NCBI RefSeq assembly: GCF_028330965.1
Contig: NZ_JAQMUB010000021.1
Span: 1-64,000 of the forward strand
Length of the DNA: 64,000 nucleotides
Direction: 5' to 3'
Source: Oscillatoria sp. CS-180
GTDB lineage: Bacteria > Cyanobacteriota > Cyanobacteriia > Phormidesmidales > Phormidesmidaceae
Part shown: piece by piece, positions 1 through 8,759 of the stretch
How positions within the stretch are numbered: position 1 is the stretch's first letter
Layout of the letters: the number at the start of each line of letters is the position of its first letter
Notes under the pieces: generated by a model
What the model was told of the DNA's origin: nothing
Databases searched by the model: none
What the model saw: only the letters and a program-made list of their open reading frames with translations
Position numbers and translations under genes: made by a program

Positions 1-1
1 C

Positions 2-160
2 AACATGACTTGGAAGGGGATTTCACCCCTGGTACAACTGGTTGACGGGATTTACCCAAAACACGTTTCTGTGCCGAAAGAGGAATTGGCCGAGTATGAA
101 CAATACTGGCAACGCTCAGCAATCTTGCCGAAATGGGACGTCTTGGTTGCTCCTTCTTAG
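2..160 (+). mobile_element. 3' end of a transposase-like gene, cut by the window edge
   Basis: An open frame enters from the left edge and stops with TAG at 158-160, giving about 52 residues. The tail reads MTWKGISP, then a GIYPKHVSVP-like stretch, and ends in LPKWDVLVAPS. This W-K-G-I-x-P...LPKWD pattern resembles the C-terminal tail of DDE transposases that I recall from cyanobacterial insertion sequences. I cannot assign a family from the tail alone. No terminal inverted repeat is obvious before rpiA. It could instead be the end of an unrelated host gene. Confidence 0.45.
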
Positions 161-250
161 CTGGTATTTTATTTCTTGGCTTATCCCTAAGTCCTTAGGC
201 GCTATTAGGTGCATAAGTTTGAACGACTAACGCTATCAATTCTTGCGTAA

Positions 251-958
251 TTACAAGCTGCGAACCGAAGCTTCGCCGTCTTTGACTTCGCCAACCAGTA
301 CATCGGACGCAACCCCGACAAACAGACCGTTTTCAAGAACACCTGGAATGTTGTTAAGGTTCTTTTCTAAACCCGCTGGATCGGTGATGGCATCAAACTT
401 AGCGTCTAGCACCATGTTGCCTTGGTCTGTGATGACAGGACCGTCCTTGTTAACGCCCATGCGGAGTTCTACGGTAGCGCCTAGCGTCTCTAGCGCACGA
501 GTTACTGGAGAGACTGCCATGGGTAAGACTTCGACAGGTAAGGGAAACGTAGACCCTAACGGATCAACCAGCTTAGAGCTGTCCACAACCACAATGAATT
601 TCTCTGCCAGACTATCAACAATTTTTTCGCGAGTGTGGGCGGCACCACCACCTTTGATCAGGTTGAATTTGGGATCGACTTCATCCGCACCATCGATCGC
701 AATATCAATGTGATCAATTTCATCTAGCGTGACAAGGGGGATGCCATACTTTTTCGCTAAGACGGAAGCCTGGAAGGATGTGGGCACACCTTTGATGTTC
801 TTCAAGTCGCCCGATGCCAAGCGATCGCCCAAAAACTGAATGGCAAAAGCAGTGGTGGAGCCTGTGCCTAGCCCGATAATGCTGTCAGACTGAACCTCGG
901 CTGCTGCTGAGCGTCCCACTGCTTGCTTCATCAGCTTAACTGCATCCATCTCCGCCAT
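251..958 (-). CDS. rpiA: Ribose-5-phosphate isomerase A
   Basis: RpiA interconverts ribose 5-phosphate and ribulose 5-phosphate in the pentose phosphate pathway and the Calvin cycle, in the cytoplasm. The 235-residue length is normal for the family. Visible motifs are the phosphate-binding GLGTGST loop (residues about 29-35), the DGADEVD motif (89-95) and [11 protein letters not shown] (102-112), which holds the catalytic glutamate at about 111. It reads leftwards, and its neighbour at 1063-1455 lies upstream on the same strand about 100 bases away, so co-transcription is possible. Identification is secure. Confidence 0.96.
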   Translation of the reverse strand: MAEMDAVKLMKQAVGRSAAAEVQSDSIIGLGTGSTTAFAIQFLGDRLASGDLKNIKGVPTSFQASVLAKKYGIPLVTLDEIDHIDIAIDGADEVDPKFNLIKGGGAAHTREKIVDSLAEKFIVVVDSSKLVDPLGSTFPLPVEVLPMAVSPVTRALETLGATVELRMGVNKDGPVITDQGNMVLDAKFDAITDPAGLEKNLNNIPGVLENGLFVGVASDVLVGEVKDGEASVRSL

Positions 959-1062
959 AACGTTGTCTCCCGAAAATGACTAAGTCCGGTAATAGCATGA
1001 CCTAAAGCGGTTACGGTTTCTAGTGCTAGCAGAGAATTTGTAGAGCAATGACGGATGGGCAG

Positions 1063-1455
1063 TCAGGTTTCAACGCTTTGGGTTTGTAGAACGATGTACT
1101 GTGAAGCGACGTCGCTGACGATCAGAATATCGACAGTGATAGTGCCAATGCGGAACACTCGGACGCGATCGCACTCTTTTTCCAAAAGCTCTAGTAAGGT
1201 CTGATGCTGTTGGGCGATCGCTTGGCCATCGCTACCATACCCTCGACAGCGCCGTTGAATTTGCTGCATGAGATCCTGGACTGAACTCTCACGAATAGGC
1301 GCGTCACTTTCTCGCCGGAGCCGCTGCCGAATTTCGGTTTCGCGATCGGTTTCTAAAGTCCAAGTTGGCAATGTCCAGGGAGCTTCCGTTTCACTGGGAA
1401 ACCAAAGGCCTTGAATAAGGGTTCTGATACGGTTAGTCAACCTGTCGATAGACAT
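1063..1455 (-). CDS. NuiA-like (nuclease A inhibitor family) protein
   Basis: A 130-residue soluble protein when started at the ATG at 1455. The frame stays open to 1614, but that extension is hydrophobic and unlike the family. The N-terminal part has the pattern LTNRIRTLIQGLWFPSETEAP, matching the 'W.PSESE.PW' segment of NuiA-type proteins. The middle has CRGYGSDGQAIAQ, and the C-terminus is a beta-strand region ending LQTQSVET, all typical of the cyanobacterial branch as I remember it. Anabaena NuiA inhibits the sugar-non-specific nuclease NucA. No nuclease gene is adjacent here, so the target is unknown. It lies upstream of rpiA on the same strand. Confidence 0.6.
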   Translation of the reverse strand: MSIDRLTNRIRTLIQGLWFPSETEAPWTLPTWTLETDRETEIRQRLRRESDAPIRESSVQDLMQQIQRRCRGYGSDGQAIAQQHQTLLELLEKECDRVRVFRIGTITVDILIVSDVASQYIVLQTQSVET

Positions 1456-2258
1456 GGAAAAAAGGAGCAACGATAGCGCTAGATCCAGAGTTTTCAAGGT
1501 TACGGAAGTTGTAACACAGTCTGCGGATTTCCATATAATCGTTGACCAAAGGGATAAAAAGCAAAGGATGTTCGAGAATTGGCAAAACTGACATCTTGTA
1601 TGCCGATACGGCATCTGCTGCTTTAGGTCGCTGTTTATCCTAAGCCTGGTGCCGCTACACAGAATTCAAACTGCAAAATACTCTACTCTTCGAGAACGGA
1701 GGCGAACGAGAAGAGCAAAGCTCTACAAAATTCAAAACTAAGGTGAAAAAGCTTTCTCAGGGTTTTGAAGGGTGAGCCTATTTATGCCGTAGTGTGCTAC
1801 TCGCCCATAATGCCGAGCCATCACGATTTTGGTATGAGCAGTTGCTGCCATACGGGTACTGCTCTGATGCAATAGCACTGCTCTAATGCAATGACTTTCT
1901 ATTAACGATTGTCTAGAAACCATTTTGAAAGAATTGCTTATTAACTTTATTTCTCAACTAGCATTACGAATAGTTGACGAAATTTCATGAGCTTTGCGCA
2001 CAGCGTAGAAGCTGTGATGAACCTATCCTTTCCTCTGGTTACGAAGATGTTGATTGCTTAACCTCTGTTCTGTAAGCTTTTCTGTGCCCTCAGTAGAATC
2101 GCGTAGAAATGACTTCATCTCTTTCGAAGGCGGGATGACATAAAAATTCATTTTTCACTATTGAGAACAACTTTGATCTATTCTATGGTGAGCTTGTTGG
2201 GAATTGAATTCAATAAGCTCTCTCAGTTGGACTTTTGTTGTTAAGGATTCAGCTTGCT
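1456..2258. other. Intergenic region upstream of the antenna gene
   Basis: No convincing gene is seen in this stretch of about 800 bases. It holds a foldback repeat at 1729-1809 (listed separately) and a short tandem pair of near-identical 18-base units starting at 1858 and 1877 (ACTGCTCTGATGCAATAG-like, period 19). The 300 bases nearest the antenna gene are AT-rich and must hold its promoter. I could not pick out a confident iron-regulator (Fur) box. Confidence 0.5.
1729..1809 (+). repeat. Foldback repeat, uninterrupted copy (empty site)
   Basis: TTCAAAAC at the left pairs with GTTTTGAA near 1761-1769, with a smaller internal GAAA/TTTC pairing, and is followed by GAGCCTATTTATGCCGTAGTGT. A second copy at 8760-8935 matches it along its length but is interrupted after GAGCCTA by a 100-base element. 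Comparing the two defines the insertion point as a TA dinucleotide. No protein is encoded; the 61-codon frame across this repeat looks spurious. Confidence 0.7.
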
Positions 2259-3278
2259 ATGCAAACCTATGGCAATACAGATGTCTCGTATGATTGGTGG
2301 GCCGGAAATGCCCGCTTTGCTAATCAATCCGGGCTGTTCATCGCAGCCCACGTTGCTCAAGCCGCATTAATTACTCTTTGGGCTGGCGCATTCACACTCT
2401 TCGAACTTTCTCGGTTCGATCTCTCCATTCCGATGGGCGAACAGGGGCTTATCTTGCTGCCACATTTAGCCACCTTAGGGTTTGGTGTGGGCGATGGTGG
2501 TCAGGTCGTTGATACTTACCCTTATTTCGTCATTGGCGCACTCCATTTGATTTCTTCAGCAGTGCTGGGAGCGGGCGCACTGTTTCATGCCTTCAAAGGG
2601 CCCGCTAATTTGAAGAATGCAAAGGGTCAAGCTCGTAAGTTTGATTTTGACTGGGACGATCCGGCCCAGTTGGGACTGATTCTAGGCCACCATCTTTTGT
2701 TTTTAGGAGTTGGTGCGTTGCTGTTAGTTGCCAAGGCTACTACCTGGGGTGGTTTGTATGATGCCACCACTCAAACCGTGCGGTTAGTTCAGCCAACACT
2801 TGATCCACTGGTCATCTATGGCTACCAGACGCATTTTGCTAGCATCTCTAGCTTAGAAGATCTTGTCGGTGGGCACGTTTATGTCGGAACTTTGCTCATT
2901 TTGGGTGGGGTGTGGCACATTCTAGTACCGCCGCTTAAGTGGGCTAGAAATGTCCTTGAATTCTCCGGAGAAGCTATTTTGTCTTACTCCTTGGGAGGTA
3001 TCGCACTGGCTGGTTTCGTTGCGGCCTACTTCTGTGCAGTGAATACGCTGGCGTATCCAGTCGAATTTTACGGTCCACCTCTGACAATCAAGTTGGGCAT
3101 TGCTCCCTATTTCGCGGATACGGTTGCTTTACCGCTTAATGTCCATACGTCACGCTGCTGGTTGGCTAATGCCCACTTCTATCTAGCGTTCTTCTTCTTA
3201 CAAGGACACTTATGGCACGCTCTGAGAGCAATTGGTTTTGACTTTCGCCGAGTCGAAAAAGCGCTTAGTGTGGAATAA
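2259..3278 (+). CDS. Pcb/IsiA-family (CP43-like) chlorophyll-binding antenna protein
   Basis: A six-helix thylakoid membrane protein that binds chlorophyll and acts as an accessory antenna around photosystem I or II. From the ATG at 2259 it is 339 residues, the usual IsiA/Pcb size, and lacks the large lumenal loop of true CP43. It opens [18 protein letters not shown], then has [17 protein letters not shown], and closes [20 protein letters not shown] and [21 protein letters not shown]. These segments read more like Pcb proteins of Acaryochloris/Prochloron type than iron-stress IsiA. An in-frame TTG at 2235 is less likely as the start. No flavodoxin (isiB) follows, so iron-stress regulation cannot be inferred from context. 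Confidence 0.9.
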   Translation: MQTYGNTDVSYDWWAGNARFANQSGLFIAAHVAQAALITLWAGAFTLFELSRFDLSIPMGEQGLILLPHLATLGFGVGDGGQVVDTYPYFVIGALHLISSAVLGAGALFHAFKGPANLKNAKGQARKFDFDWDDPAQLGLILGHHLLFLGVGALLLVAKATTWGGLYDATTQTVRLVQPTLDPLVIYGYQTHFASISSLEDLVGGHVYVGTLLILGGVWHILVPPLKWARNVLEFSGEAILSYSLGGIALAGFVAAYFCAVNTLAYPVEFYGPPLTIKLGIAPYFADTVALPLNVHTSRCWLANAHFYLAFFFLQGHLWHALRAIGFDFRRVEKALSVE

Positions 3279-3292
3279 CTAAATGGCAACTA

Positions 3293-3392
3293 TAGCCGTC
3301 GCCAGTTCCATTAGAACAAAACGGCGAGCCATCGGGCTATGGGCTAAGCACTCGGATGCTATGGGGTGAATAAGCCTAGATGGCTAAAGCTA
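3293..3392 (+). mobile_element. MITE-like element, family 1 (full copy)
   Basis: A 100-base non-coding element starting TAGCCGTCGCCAGTTCC and ending GATGGCTAAAGCTA, with imperfect terminal inverted repeats (TAGCCGTCGCC versus TAGCTTTAGCC). It is flanked by TA on both sides (3291-3292 and 3393-3394). Close relatives lie at 3920-4020, 21309-21405 (reverse) and 48669-48766 (degenerate), with a half copy near 19863. It sits a few bases after the antenna gene stop. The TA duplication suggests mobilisation by an IS630/Tc1-type transposase in trans. Confidence 0.75.
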
Positions 3393-3486
3393 TAGTTCGT
3401 TGCCCTAAGCCTTATGGGGGCATTTTAGTTCCAACCTGACTACCTGACAAAGCCAGTGCCCCCTTTCCTAATACTCACCCAATTTT

Positions 3487-3666
3487 ATGTTTGATTCGAG
3501 TTGTTGCCCCTGCTGTTCTGACCGTCTGCTCCATCATGCCACCAGAGCCGGAACCTATTGGTTTTGTCCCACTTGTCGGCAGGCGATGCCACGATCTCGC
3601 TCTAGCCTTGGCACGCCCTCAGAGGCCTCTAGAGGCACGATGGTTTTGCAGGATCTCAATGATTGA
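3487..3666 (+). CDS. Small zinc-ribbon protein, 59 residues
   Basis: A short gene below the usual 60-codon cutoff. ATG at 3487 opens a frame to TGA at 3664-3666. The protein starts MFDSSCCPCCSDRLLHHA and continues TYWFCPTCRQAMP, giving two CxxC pairs (CPCC and CPTC) about 20 residues apart, a clear zinc-ribbon layout. The CPCCS...LL.H......YWFC..CRQ.MP pattern matches a cyanobacteria-specific small protein family that I recall, of unknown function. A longer frame over the same bases (3491-3793) lacks any such pattern and is rejected. The gene is bracketed by MITE-like elements at 3293-3392 and 3812-4020. The C-terminal 25 residues are Ser/Arg-rich and probably disordered. Confidence 0.7.
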   Translation: MFDSSCCPCCSDRLLHHATRAGTYWFCPTCRQAMPRSRSSLGTPSEASRGTMVLQDLND

Positions 3667-3811
3667 AAAGCAAGTGGTCTTGCTAGGTGCCTGGAGTCGT
3701 GTTGAGTGTTGCGATCGCCCAATCAAACTCGTTCATCTCACGGTCAATAGCGTCAAAACCGATCTTGAGCTGATTATCCTGCTGGCGTCCTAAGCCTTGT
3801 CGAGAAACTTA

Positions 3812-3896
3812 TAGCGGCGTGCATTTGAGTCAAGCACACCTTATTCCCTGTTCCCTTAAAACATTGAGATGTACTTGACCCAGCTGCACAGGGCTA
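3812..3896 (+). mobile_element. MITE-like element, family 2 (short copy)
   Basis: An 85-base element beginning TAGCGGCGTGCATTTGAGTC and ending GCTGCACAGGGCTA. The ends form an imperfect inverted repeat of about 24 bases. It is preceded by TA at 3810-3811; the right flank is TT rather than TA. Relative to the copy at 8809-8908 it lacks a pyrimidine-rich segment in the middle. Another copy is at 12898-12989. It carries no reading frame of note. Confidence 0.7.
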
Positions 3897-3919
3897 TTAA
3901 TGCCTTCAGTCTTGCGGTA

Positions 3920-4020
3920 TAGCCGTCGCCAGTTCCGTTAGGACAAGACAGCGAGCCATCTGGCTATGGGCCTAAGGACCTGAATGCTATTGGATGCACA
4001 AGCCTAGATGGCTAAAGCTA
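3920..4020 (+). mobile_element. MITE-like element, family 1 (second full copy)
   Basis: A 101-base copy of the element at 3293-3392, in the same orientation, starting TAGCCGTCGCCAGTTCC and ending GATGGCTAAAGCTA. TA precedes it at 3918-3919; the right flank is CA. It lies only 23 bases after the family 2 element and about 60 bases before the hydrolase gene, so it may supply promoter or mRNA-leader sequence to that gene. Confidence 0.75.
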
Positions 4021-4083
4021 CAAATGCCAAAAATCTTTGCGTCAGTTCCGATTAAATTGTTGCCGATTTAGAGGACAGTTCTT

Positions 4084-4839
4084 ATGACAACCAAGACGTT
4101 GAGTAATACACCGGATACTCTTTGGCTAAGCGTCAATCCTAGTTTCAAACGACTGGAACAGCAGTTGTTGGTTTATTTGAACGCCCGTAAGACAGTTTCG
4201 CACTGGGGGTATTTCCAATCGCCCGATGAACCCAGCGAATTAGAGGTTGCGTTGACGCTGCTGCACGACTATATGAAATTGCGCGATCGCCCCGTTCATC
4301 TCATCGGTCATGGTACGGGTGGACTGGTAGGGCTGCTGTATGCCCGCAAGTATCCCCAGCGTGTGCGATCGCTCACCCTGTTAAGCGTTGGCGTTAATCC
4401 GGCAGTAGATTGGAAAATCCACTACTACACACAGTTGGATCTATTGCCATGCAGTCGCAACCAAATTTTGACTCAGATGGTGCATAGCCTTTTCGGTCAT
4501 CAGTGCGAGCATTGTTTGTCGGGTTTGCTGAAACTACTGGAAGAAGATCTCGTAGGTTCGCTCTCTGTGCATTCACTGGTGCGACGGTTTAGTTTATTTC
4601 CTGGCAGTGTACCTATACCCCTCATGGCGTGTGGCGGGCAGGAAGATCCTATTGTCGATCCGCTACAGCTCCAAGGCTGGCAACCTTGGCTGGGTGAAAG
4701 CGATCGCATCTGGCTCTGTCCTGAGGGCCGTCACTTCTTCCATGCGACTCACCCTCAATCTACAGCGGCAGCCATCCTCAACTTTTGGAACGACATTGAT
4801 GCTTCTGTTGACGTTGCTCTGACAAGTTCAGAACGATGA
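4084..4839 (+). CDS. Alpha/beta-hydrolase fold protein lacking the nucleophile serine
   Basis: A 251-residue cytoplasmic protein with no signal peptide. The fold is shown by VHLIGHGTGGLVGLLYARKYPQRV-type elbow sequence (residues about 71-90), the late-strand LMACGGQEDPIVD acid segment and a C-terminal GRHFFHATHP histidine segment. The elbow is G-H-G-T-G where active hydrolases have G-x-S-x-G, so the nucleophile serine is replaced by glycine. I recall the same HGTGG elbow in other cyanobacterial members, so it is probably not a sequencing error. Catalysis by the classical serine mechanism is therefore unlikely, and the role is unknown. Its mRNA leader is formed partly by MITE-like sequence. 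Confidence 0.75.
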   Translation: MTTKTLSNTPDTLWLSVNPSFKRLEQQLLVYLNARKTVSHWGYFQSPDEPSELEVALTLLHDYMKLRDRPVHLIGHGTGGLVGLLYARKYPQRVRSLTLLSVGVNPAVDWKIHYYTQLDLLPCSRNQILTQMVHSLFGHQCEHCLSGLLKLLEEDLVGSLSVHSLVRRFSLFPGSVPIPLMACGGQEDPIVDPLQLQGWQPWLGESDRIWLCPEGRHFFHATHPQSTAAAILNFWNDIDASVDVALTSSER

Positions 4840-5008
4840 CTAGGGGCAGAGAAAAACTGTAGAGAAGATGGACAAACTCCTTTTGGTTGAACCTCTCGAT
4901 GAACCCAGCCTCTAATTGTCAGTACTATCTCCATCTCTAATCCTTTTTCACCCTGCTGCCTTTGAGCCTTTGGTCTTTTGCCACAACACCCTCATGACGT
5001 AACCCATC

Positions 5009-5362
5009 ATGGCCTACCTACTTCACAATTTTCACAACATCCTACCGCTGGTTTTTCCAATAGTGATTTGGGGTTTGCTGCTACTGTTTCTTCTATCGGG
5101 TTTATGTGCTCTGAATGATGGAGTGCAGCAGTTGCGACGGCTACATCAGATCCCCTGCGATCGCTGTGTTTACCACACAGGCAGCCCCTATCTTCGGTGT
5201 CCAGTGAATCCCCTATCGGCGTTTTCAGAGAACGCCCTTTGCTGTCAAGATTACGAACCCATCCCGAAGGCAAAGAAAGCGGGGGGCACTTTGCGACCTG
5301 TTGGGCTGACACCCTTCTGCTCTGATACCTCTTTTCCCAAAGACTCTCCAATACCGAATTGA
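5009..5362 (+). CDS. Membrane-anchored small cysteine-rich protein, cyanobacterial family
   Basis: A 117-residue protein with one N-terminal membrane segment (IVIWGLLLLFLLSGLCAL, residues about 18-35) followed by a cytoplasmic domain holding CDRC (near 47-50), a third cysteine in RCPVNP and ALCCQDYE. The IPCDRC.Y.TG...LRCPVNP pattern matches a small conserved cyanobacterial family that I know only as hypothetical. The cysteine spacing could bind zinc or an iron-sulfur centre. It is convergent with ktrB, whose stop is 31 bases away. The residues after about 85 look like an extension. An antisense frame over the same bases has no family features. Confidence 0.65.
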   Translation: MAYLLHNFHNILPLVFPIVIWGLLLLFLLSGLCALNDGVQQLRRLHQIPCDRCVYHTGSPYLRCPVNPLSAFSENALCCQDYEPIPKAKKAGGTLRPVGLTPFCSDTSFPKDSPIPN

Positions 5363-5393
5363 TTTCAGCAAAACGTTGGACGCTAGCGCTCAG

Positions 5394-6728
5394 CTATATT
5401 GCGATGTCCTCTTTTGCATGGCGAATGCTCTGCTTAGTCTGATTAAACAGAGCTAATCCAAAGGTAATCGGTCCAATTCGGCCCACGAACATCAGAAAAA
5501 TAATCAGGAGTTTTCCAAAAGGAACTAAGTCTCCAGTAATGCCCCTGGAAAGTCCAACCGTGCCTAATGCGGAGGCCGCTTCAAAAACAACATCTTCAAA
5601 AGCCTGGCTCTGAAGCAACAGCAGAACAACACTACCGACTAAAAACATGATGAGGTAGAAAGCGAGGGCCGCAAACGCCGCAAAGACCCGCTCCGTAGGA
5701 ATACGACGCCTGCCGAAGACCACATTTTCATATCCCCGGAGGGATGCCCAGACAGCTCCTAAAGCCGCCGATATGGAAGTTGTCTTGAGTCCACCCCCTG
5801 TGCCTGAAGGCGATGCTCCGATGACCATAAGAATAACCATGACCAGTACAGGTGAAGGGGCCAGTACTTCGATCGGATGCGTGTTGAAGCCGACCGTGGT
5901 CATGGCAGTCATTGCCTGAAATCCTGATGCTAGTAGCCGCTCACTCAGGGGTAATTCAACAATGGAGGGATCCGTAAAAAATAGAAAGGCCCATCCGCCT
6001 ACGATGAAAGCAAAAGTGATGTAGATGATAATTTTGGTGGTTAAGCTCAAACTACGTCTACGGCGAGTTAAACCGAGCCAAACATCTGAGACTACAATGA
6101 AGCCGATCGCGCCAAACAAGCTTAATACGGTTACCACAACGTTGACTAAAAGATTGTCTCTAAAGCCCATCAAACTATCGGGAAAGACACTAAAGCCCGC
6201 TGTGCAGAAAGCCGAAATAGAATGAAAAATGGCTGCCCAAATTGCATTGGGAACACCCTCTCTAGAAAATGCAATATATAGACCAATAAATCCAGCAAGC
6301 TCTATAAGTGCAGTAAAGATAATCGTGTGCTGTATGAAGCTCTTAAAATTGAATCCTTCGGGTAGAGAGAATACGGTTTCACCCACTCTTTGCCGCATTG
6401 ACGATAGCTCACTGTCTCGAAATAAGACAACGAAGGAACCTAGTGTCATATACCCTAAGCCGCCGACCTGAAAGGCACAGGCAACAATAAACTCACCCAA
6501 GAAATTGTAAGCGTCTGGGGTATTAACAGTAATCAACCCGGTTGTACTGATGGCTGATGTAGCAATAAATAAATTATCTAGAGGAGTGATAGGATCAGCC
6601 TGCCAGCAAATTGGTAAGCATAAAAGTAACCACGTTATCAAAACGTAAGATGCATACCCGATTAAAACAAAACGAGCTGGCTTGCTAATGATTTTCTGAA
6701 CAAATTTATTCTTAAAAATGCTATTCAC
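5394..6728 (-). CDS. ktrB: KtrB/TrkH-type potassium channel subunit
   Basis: The membrane-embedded subunit of a Ktr potassium uptake system. Its 444 residues contain four membrane-pore-membrane repeats, each with the filter glycine region visible: STTGLITV, CTAGFSVF, TTVGFNTH and GTVGLSRG. The conserved GASPSGTGGGLKTT segment lies between repeats three and four. The protein begins with a basic stretch before the first helix. Ktr channels need a cytosolic KtrA subunit that binds nucleotides and, in Gram-positives, c-di-AMP. No ktrA gene is present in this window, so it must be encoded elsewhere. It is divergent from gcvT. Identification of the family is firm. Confidence 0.93.
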   Translation of the reverse strand: MNSIFKNKFVQKIISKPARFVLIGYASYVLITWLLLCLPICWQADPITPLDNLFIATSAISTTGLITVNTPDAYNFLGEFIVACAFQVGGLGYMTLGSFVVLFRDSELSSMRQRVGETVFSLPEGFNFKSFIQHTIIFTALIELAGFIGLYIAFSREGVPNAIWAAIFHSISAFCTAGFSVFPDSLMGFRDNLLVNVVVTVLSLFGAIGFIVVSDVWLGLTRRRRSLSLTTKIIIYITFAFIVGGWAFLFFTDPSIVELPLSERLLASGFQAMTAMTTVGFNTHPIEVLAPSPVLVMVILMVIGASPSGTGGGLKTTSISAALGAVWASLRGYENVVFGRRRIPTERVFAAFAALAFYLIMFLVGSVVLLLLQSQAFEDVVFEAASALGTVGLSRGITGDLVPFGKLLIIFLMFVGRIGPITFGLALFNQTKQSIRHAKEDIAI

Positions 6729-7002
6729 AATTTTTTTGAGCTAAAAAGAATTAGTCCAAATTATGGAGCTAAACTGATAGAAAATCAGTCTGTCTATGGA
6801 CATAATTTTAGCCGGATAGAAACAGATACCCCCCCTTCAAACTTGCTCAATAAAAGCGCTGACACTATTCCTTCATGAATAGAAAAAAGTGAAACTACTA
6901 GCAACTGTCCGATAGGATTGCTTCAAATGCTTTGATAGAACCCGTGAAATGCTTCGCAAGCACCTTACAATCAGGGGCAACCTCCCAGTCTTTGTCAGCG
7001 CC

Positions 7003-8109
7003 ATGGTCCTTTTACGTACTCCTCTTTATGCTCTTTCTGCAAGCTTGAATGCACGCTTCACGGCATTTTCAGGCTGGGAGATGGCTGTCCAATACAGTGG
7101 TATCCGGCAAGAACATCAGGCCGTGCGGCAGAACGCTGGCATGTTTGATATTTCTCATATGGGTAAATTCTTCCTCCAGGGCACGAATGTATTAGCTCAA
7201 CTACAGCGGCTGGTGCCTTCTGACCTGAGCCGGTTAAAACCTGGAGCAGCGCAGTATACGGTGTTTCTAAATCCTCAGGGGGGTATTATTGACGACCTAA
7301 TTGTGTACTATCGGGGAACGACGTTGGCGGGCACTGAAAGCGTTGTCTTAATCGTCAATGCGGCCACTACGGAAAAAGATAAAGCGTGGCTGTCGACTCA
7401 TCTCAACAGTGGGAAACCCAGCGGCATTGTTTTTACAGATGAATCACGCGATCGCGCACTCATCGCAGTTCAAGGGCCAGAAGCGATCGCCCAGCTTCAG
7501 CGAATCACGACAGAGAATCTTGCCGCAGTTCCCCGATTTGGACACCTAGAGGGAACCGTTTTGGGCCAACCGGCTTTCCTCGCTCGCACGGGATACACTG
7601 GCGAAGAGGGTTTCGAGGTTATGGTTTCTCCTGAGACGGGGCAAATTTTGTGGCAAACGCTTTATGAAAACGGTGTCATTCCCTGTGGGCTGGGGGCCAG
7701 AGATACCCTTCGCCTTGAAGCTGCAATGGCGCTGTACGGTCAAGATATTACTGAGCAAACAACGCCGCTCGAAGCAGGGCTCAAATGGCTTGTCCATTTA
7801 GATGGTGCCGGTGATTTTATGGGACGAGAGGTACTCGAAACACAGCTAGCTGAGGGGGTTGAAAAACGTCTCGTTGGGCTACAGATGGAAGGCCGCCATA
7901 TTGCCCGGCATGACTATCCGGTTCTGCATGGAGAGCAACCTATAGGAATAGTGACCAGCGGCACGCTGTCGCCCACGTTGGGGTATCCCATCGCGTTAGC
8001 CTACGTACCCAGTTCATTGGCGACTACCGGACAAACGCTAGCCGTCCAAATTCGCGGTAAGGCTTGTCCTGCTCAGGTTGTCAAAAGACCCTTTTACAAG
8101 CGTAAGTAA
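7003..8109 (+). CDS. gcvT: Aminomethyltransferase (glycine cleavage T protein)
   Basis: GcvT transfers the methylene group from the aminomethyl-lipoyl H protein to tetrahydrofolate, releasing ammonia; in cyanobacteria this handles photorespiratory glycine. From the ATG at 7003 the protein has 368 residues and begins LLRTPLYALSASLNARFTAFS, matching the usual start of the family. The frame is open from 6949 but those 18 residues are not family-like. Motifs include GWEMAVQYSGI, GMFDISHMG, the catalytic-aspartate segment GARDTLRLEA and the C-terminal domain. gcvH follows 238 bases downstream. gcvP is not in the window. I looked for a glycine riboswitch in the leader and did not find its core. Confidence 0.95.
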   Translation: MVLLRTPLYALSASLNARFTAFSGWEMAVQYSGIRQEHQAVRQNAGMFDISHMGKFFLQGTNVLAQLQRLVPSDLSRLKPGAAQYTVFLNPQGGIIDDLIVYYRGTTLAGTESVVLIVNAATTEKDKAWLSTHLNSGKPSGIVFTDESRDRALIAVQGPEAIAQLQRITTENLAAVPRFGHLEGTVLGQPAFLARTGYTGEEGFEVMVSPETGQILWQTLYENGVIPCGLGARDTLRLEAAMALYGQDITEQTTPLEAGLKWLVHLDGAGDFMGREVLETQLAEGVEKRLVGLQMEGRHIARHDYPVLHGEQPIGIVTSGTLSPTLGYPIALAYVPSSLATTGQTLAVQIRGKACPAQVVKRPFYKRK

Positions 8110-8347
8110 GCTTTGCCTCTCTCCAACTTATCTGTATGGGATGGAATAGAGTTGCTTTTGTTCCTGTCGTGGTCGTAGTGAAATGAACTAATTAGATGGT
8201 GACCTTCCGCAGCCATCTACGGGTGAGCGTGCATTTACAGTTATACGTTGTGCAAATAATTTATTCTTCGAGAAGGATTACTGCTCTATAAAGCGGATTG
8301 TCGTGAGACACTTGCTAGGAGCGTGTGCTTGACAGGAAAAATGGCTT

Positions 8348-8743
8348 ATGGCTCTTGAGTTTCCCGATGATTTAAAGTATTTGGATACCCACGAATATGC
8401 CCGTGTCGATGAGGAAGAAGAGGTCGTCACGGTTGGTATCTCTGCCTTTGCAATTGATCAGCTTGGAGATATTGTCTTTCTGGAGTTGCCAGAAGTTGGA
8501 GATACTGTCGAAAAGGGGGAGACCTTTGGCACCATCGAGTCTGTCAAAGCCGTAGAGGATCTCAAATCACCGGTGACGGGAGATGTGTTGGAACGCAATG
8601 ATCCTATTGTTGAATCACCCGAACAAATCGTAGACGACCCCTATGGGGATGCCTGGTTCCTCAAGGTGAAGGCAGAAAACCTTGAAGACTTAGACGATGC
8701 TATGTCTGCTGATGAATATCGCGATCAGGTCGAGGGCACCTAG
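8348..8743 (+). CDS. gcvH: Glycine cleavage system H protein
   Basis: The 131-residue lipoyl carrier that shuttles the aminomethyl group between the P, T and L proteins. The lipoylation site is Lys67 in [14 protein letters not shown], and the protein opens with the typical [19 protein letters not shown]. It is very acidic, as usual. It follows gcvT on the same strand after a 238-base gap that shows no second gene, so the two are either a loose operon or separately promoted. A foldback repeat carrying a MITE-like insert begins 17 bases after the stop. Confidence 0.96.
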   Translation: MALEFPDDLKYLDTHEYARVDEEEEVVTVGISAFAIDQLGDIVFLELPEVGDTVEKGETFGTIESVKAVEDLKSPVTGDVLERNDPIVESPEQIVDDPYGDAWFLKVKAENLEDLDDAMSADEYRDQVEGT

Positions 8744-8759
8744 TATCGCTATGGGGGAT

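Noticed and set aside
1738-1923. 61-codon leftward frame
   Set aside because: It lies across the foldback repeat and has no conserved features.
3491-3793. 100-codon frame after the antenna gene
   Set aside because: It overlaps the zinc-ribbon gene in another frame, has no protein-like pattern, and the zinc-ribbon frame has a clear CxxC layout.
5007-5351. 114-codon antisense frame opposite the cysteine-rich membrane gene
   Set aside because: It mirrors the real gene, with no membrane segment or family pattern of its own.
6840-7002. Possible glycine riboswitch before gcvT (GGGGCAAC segment)
   Set aside because: The GGAGAG and CTCTCAGG strands of the aptamer core are absent, so the resemblance is only to one short loop.
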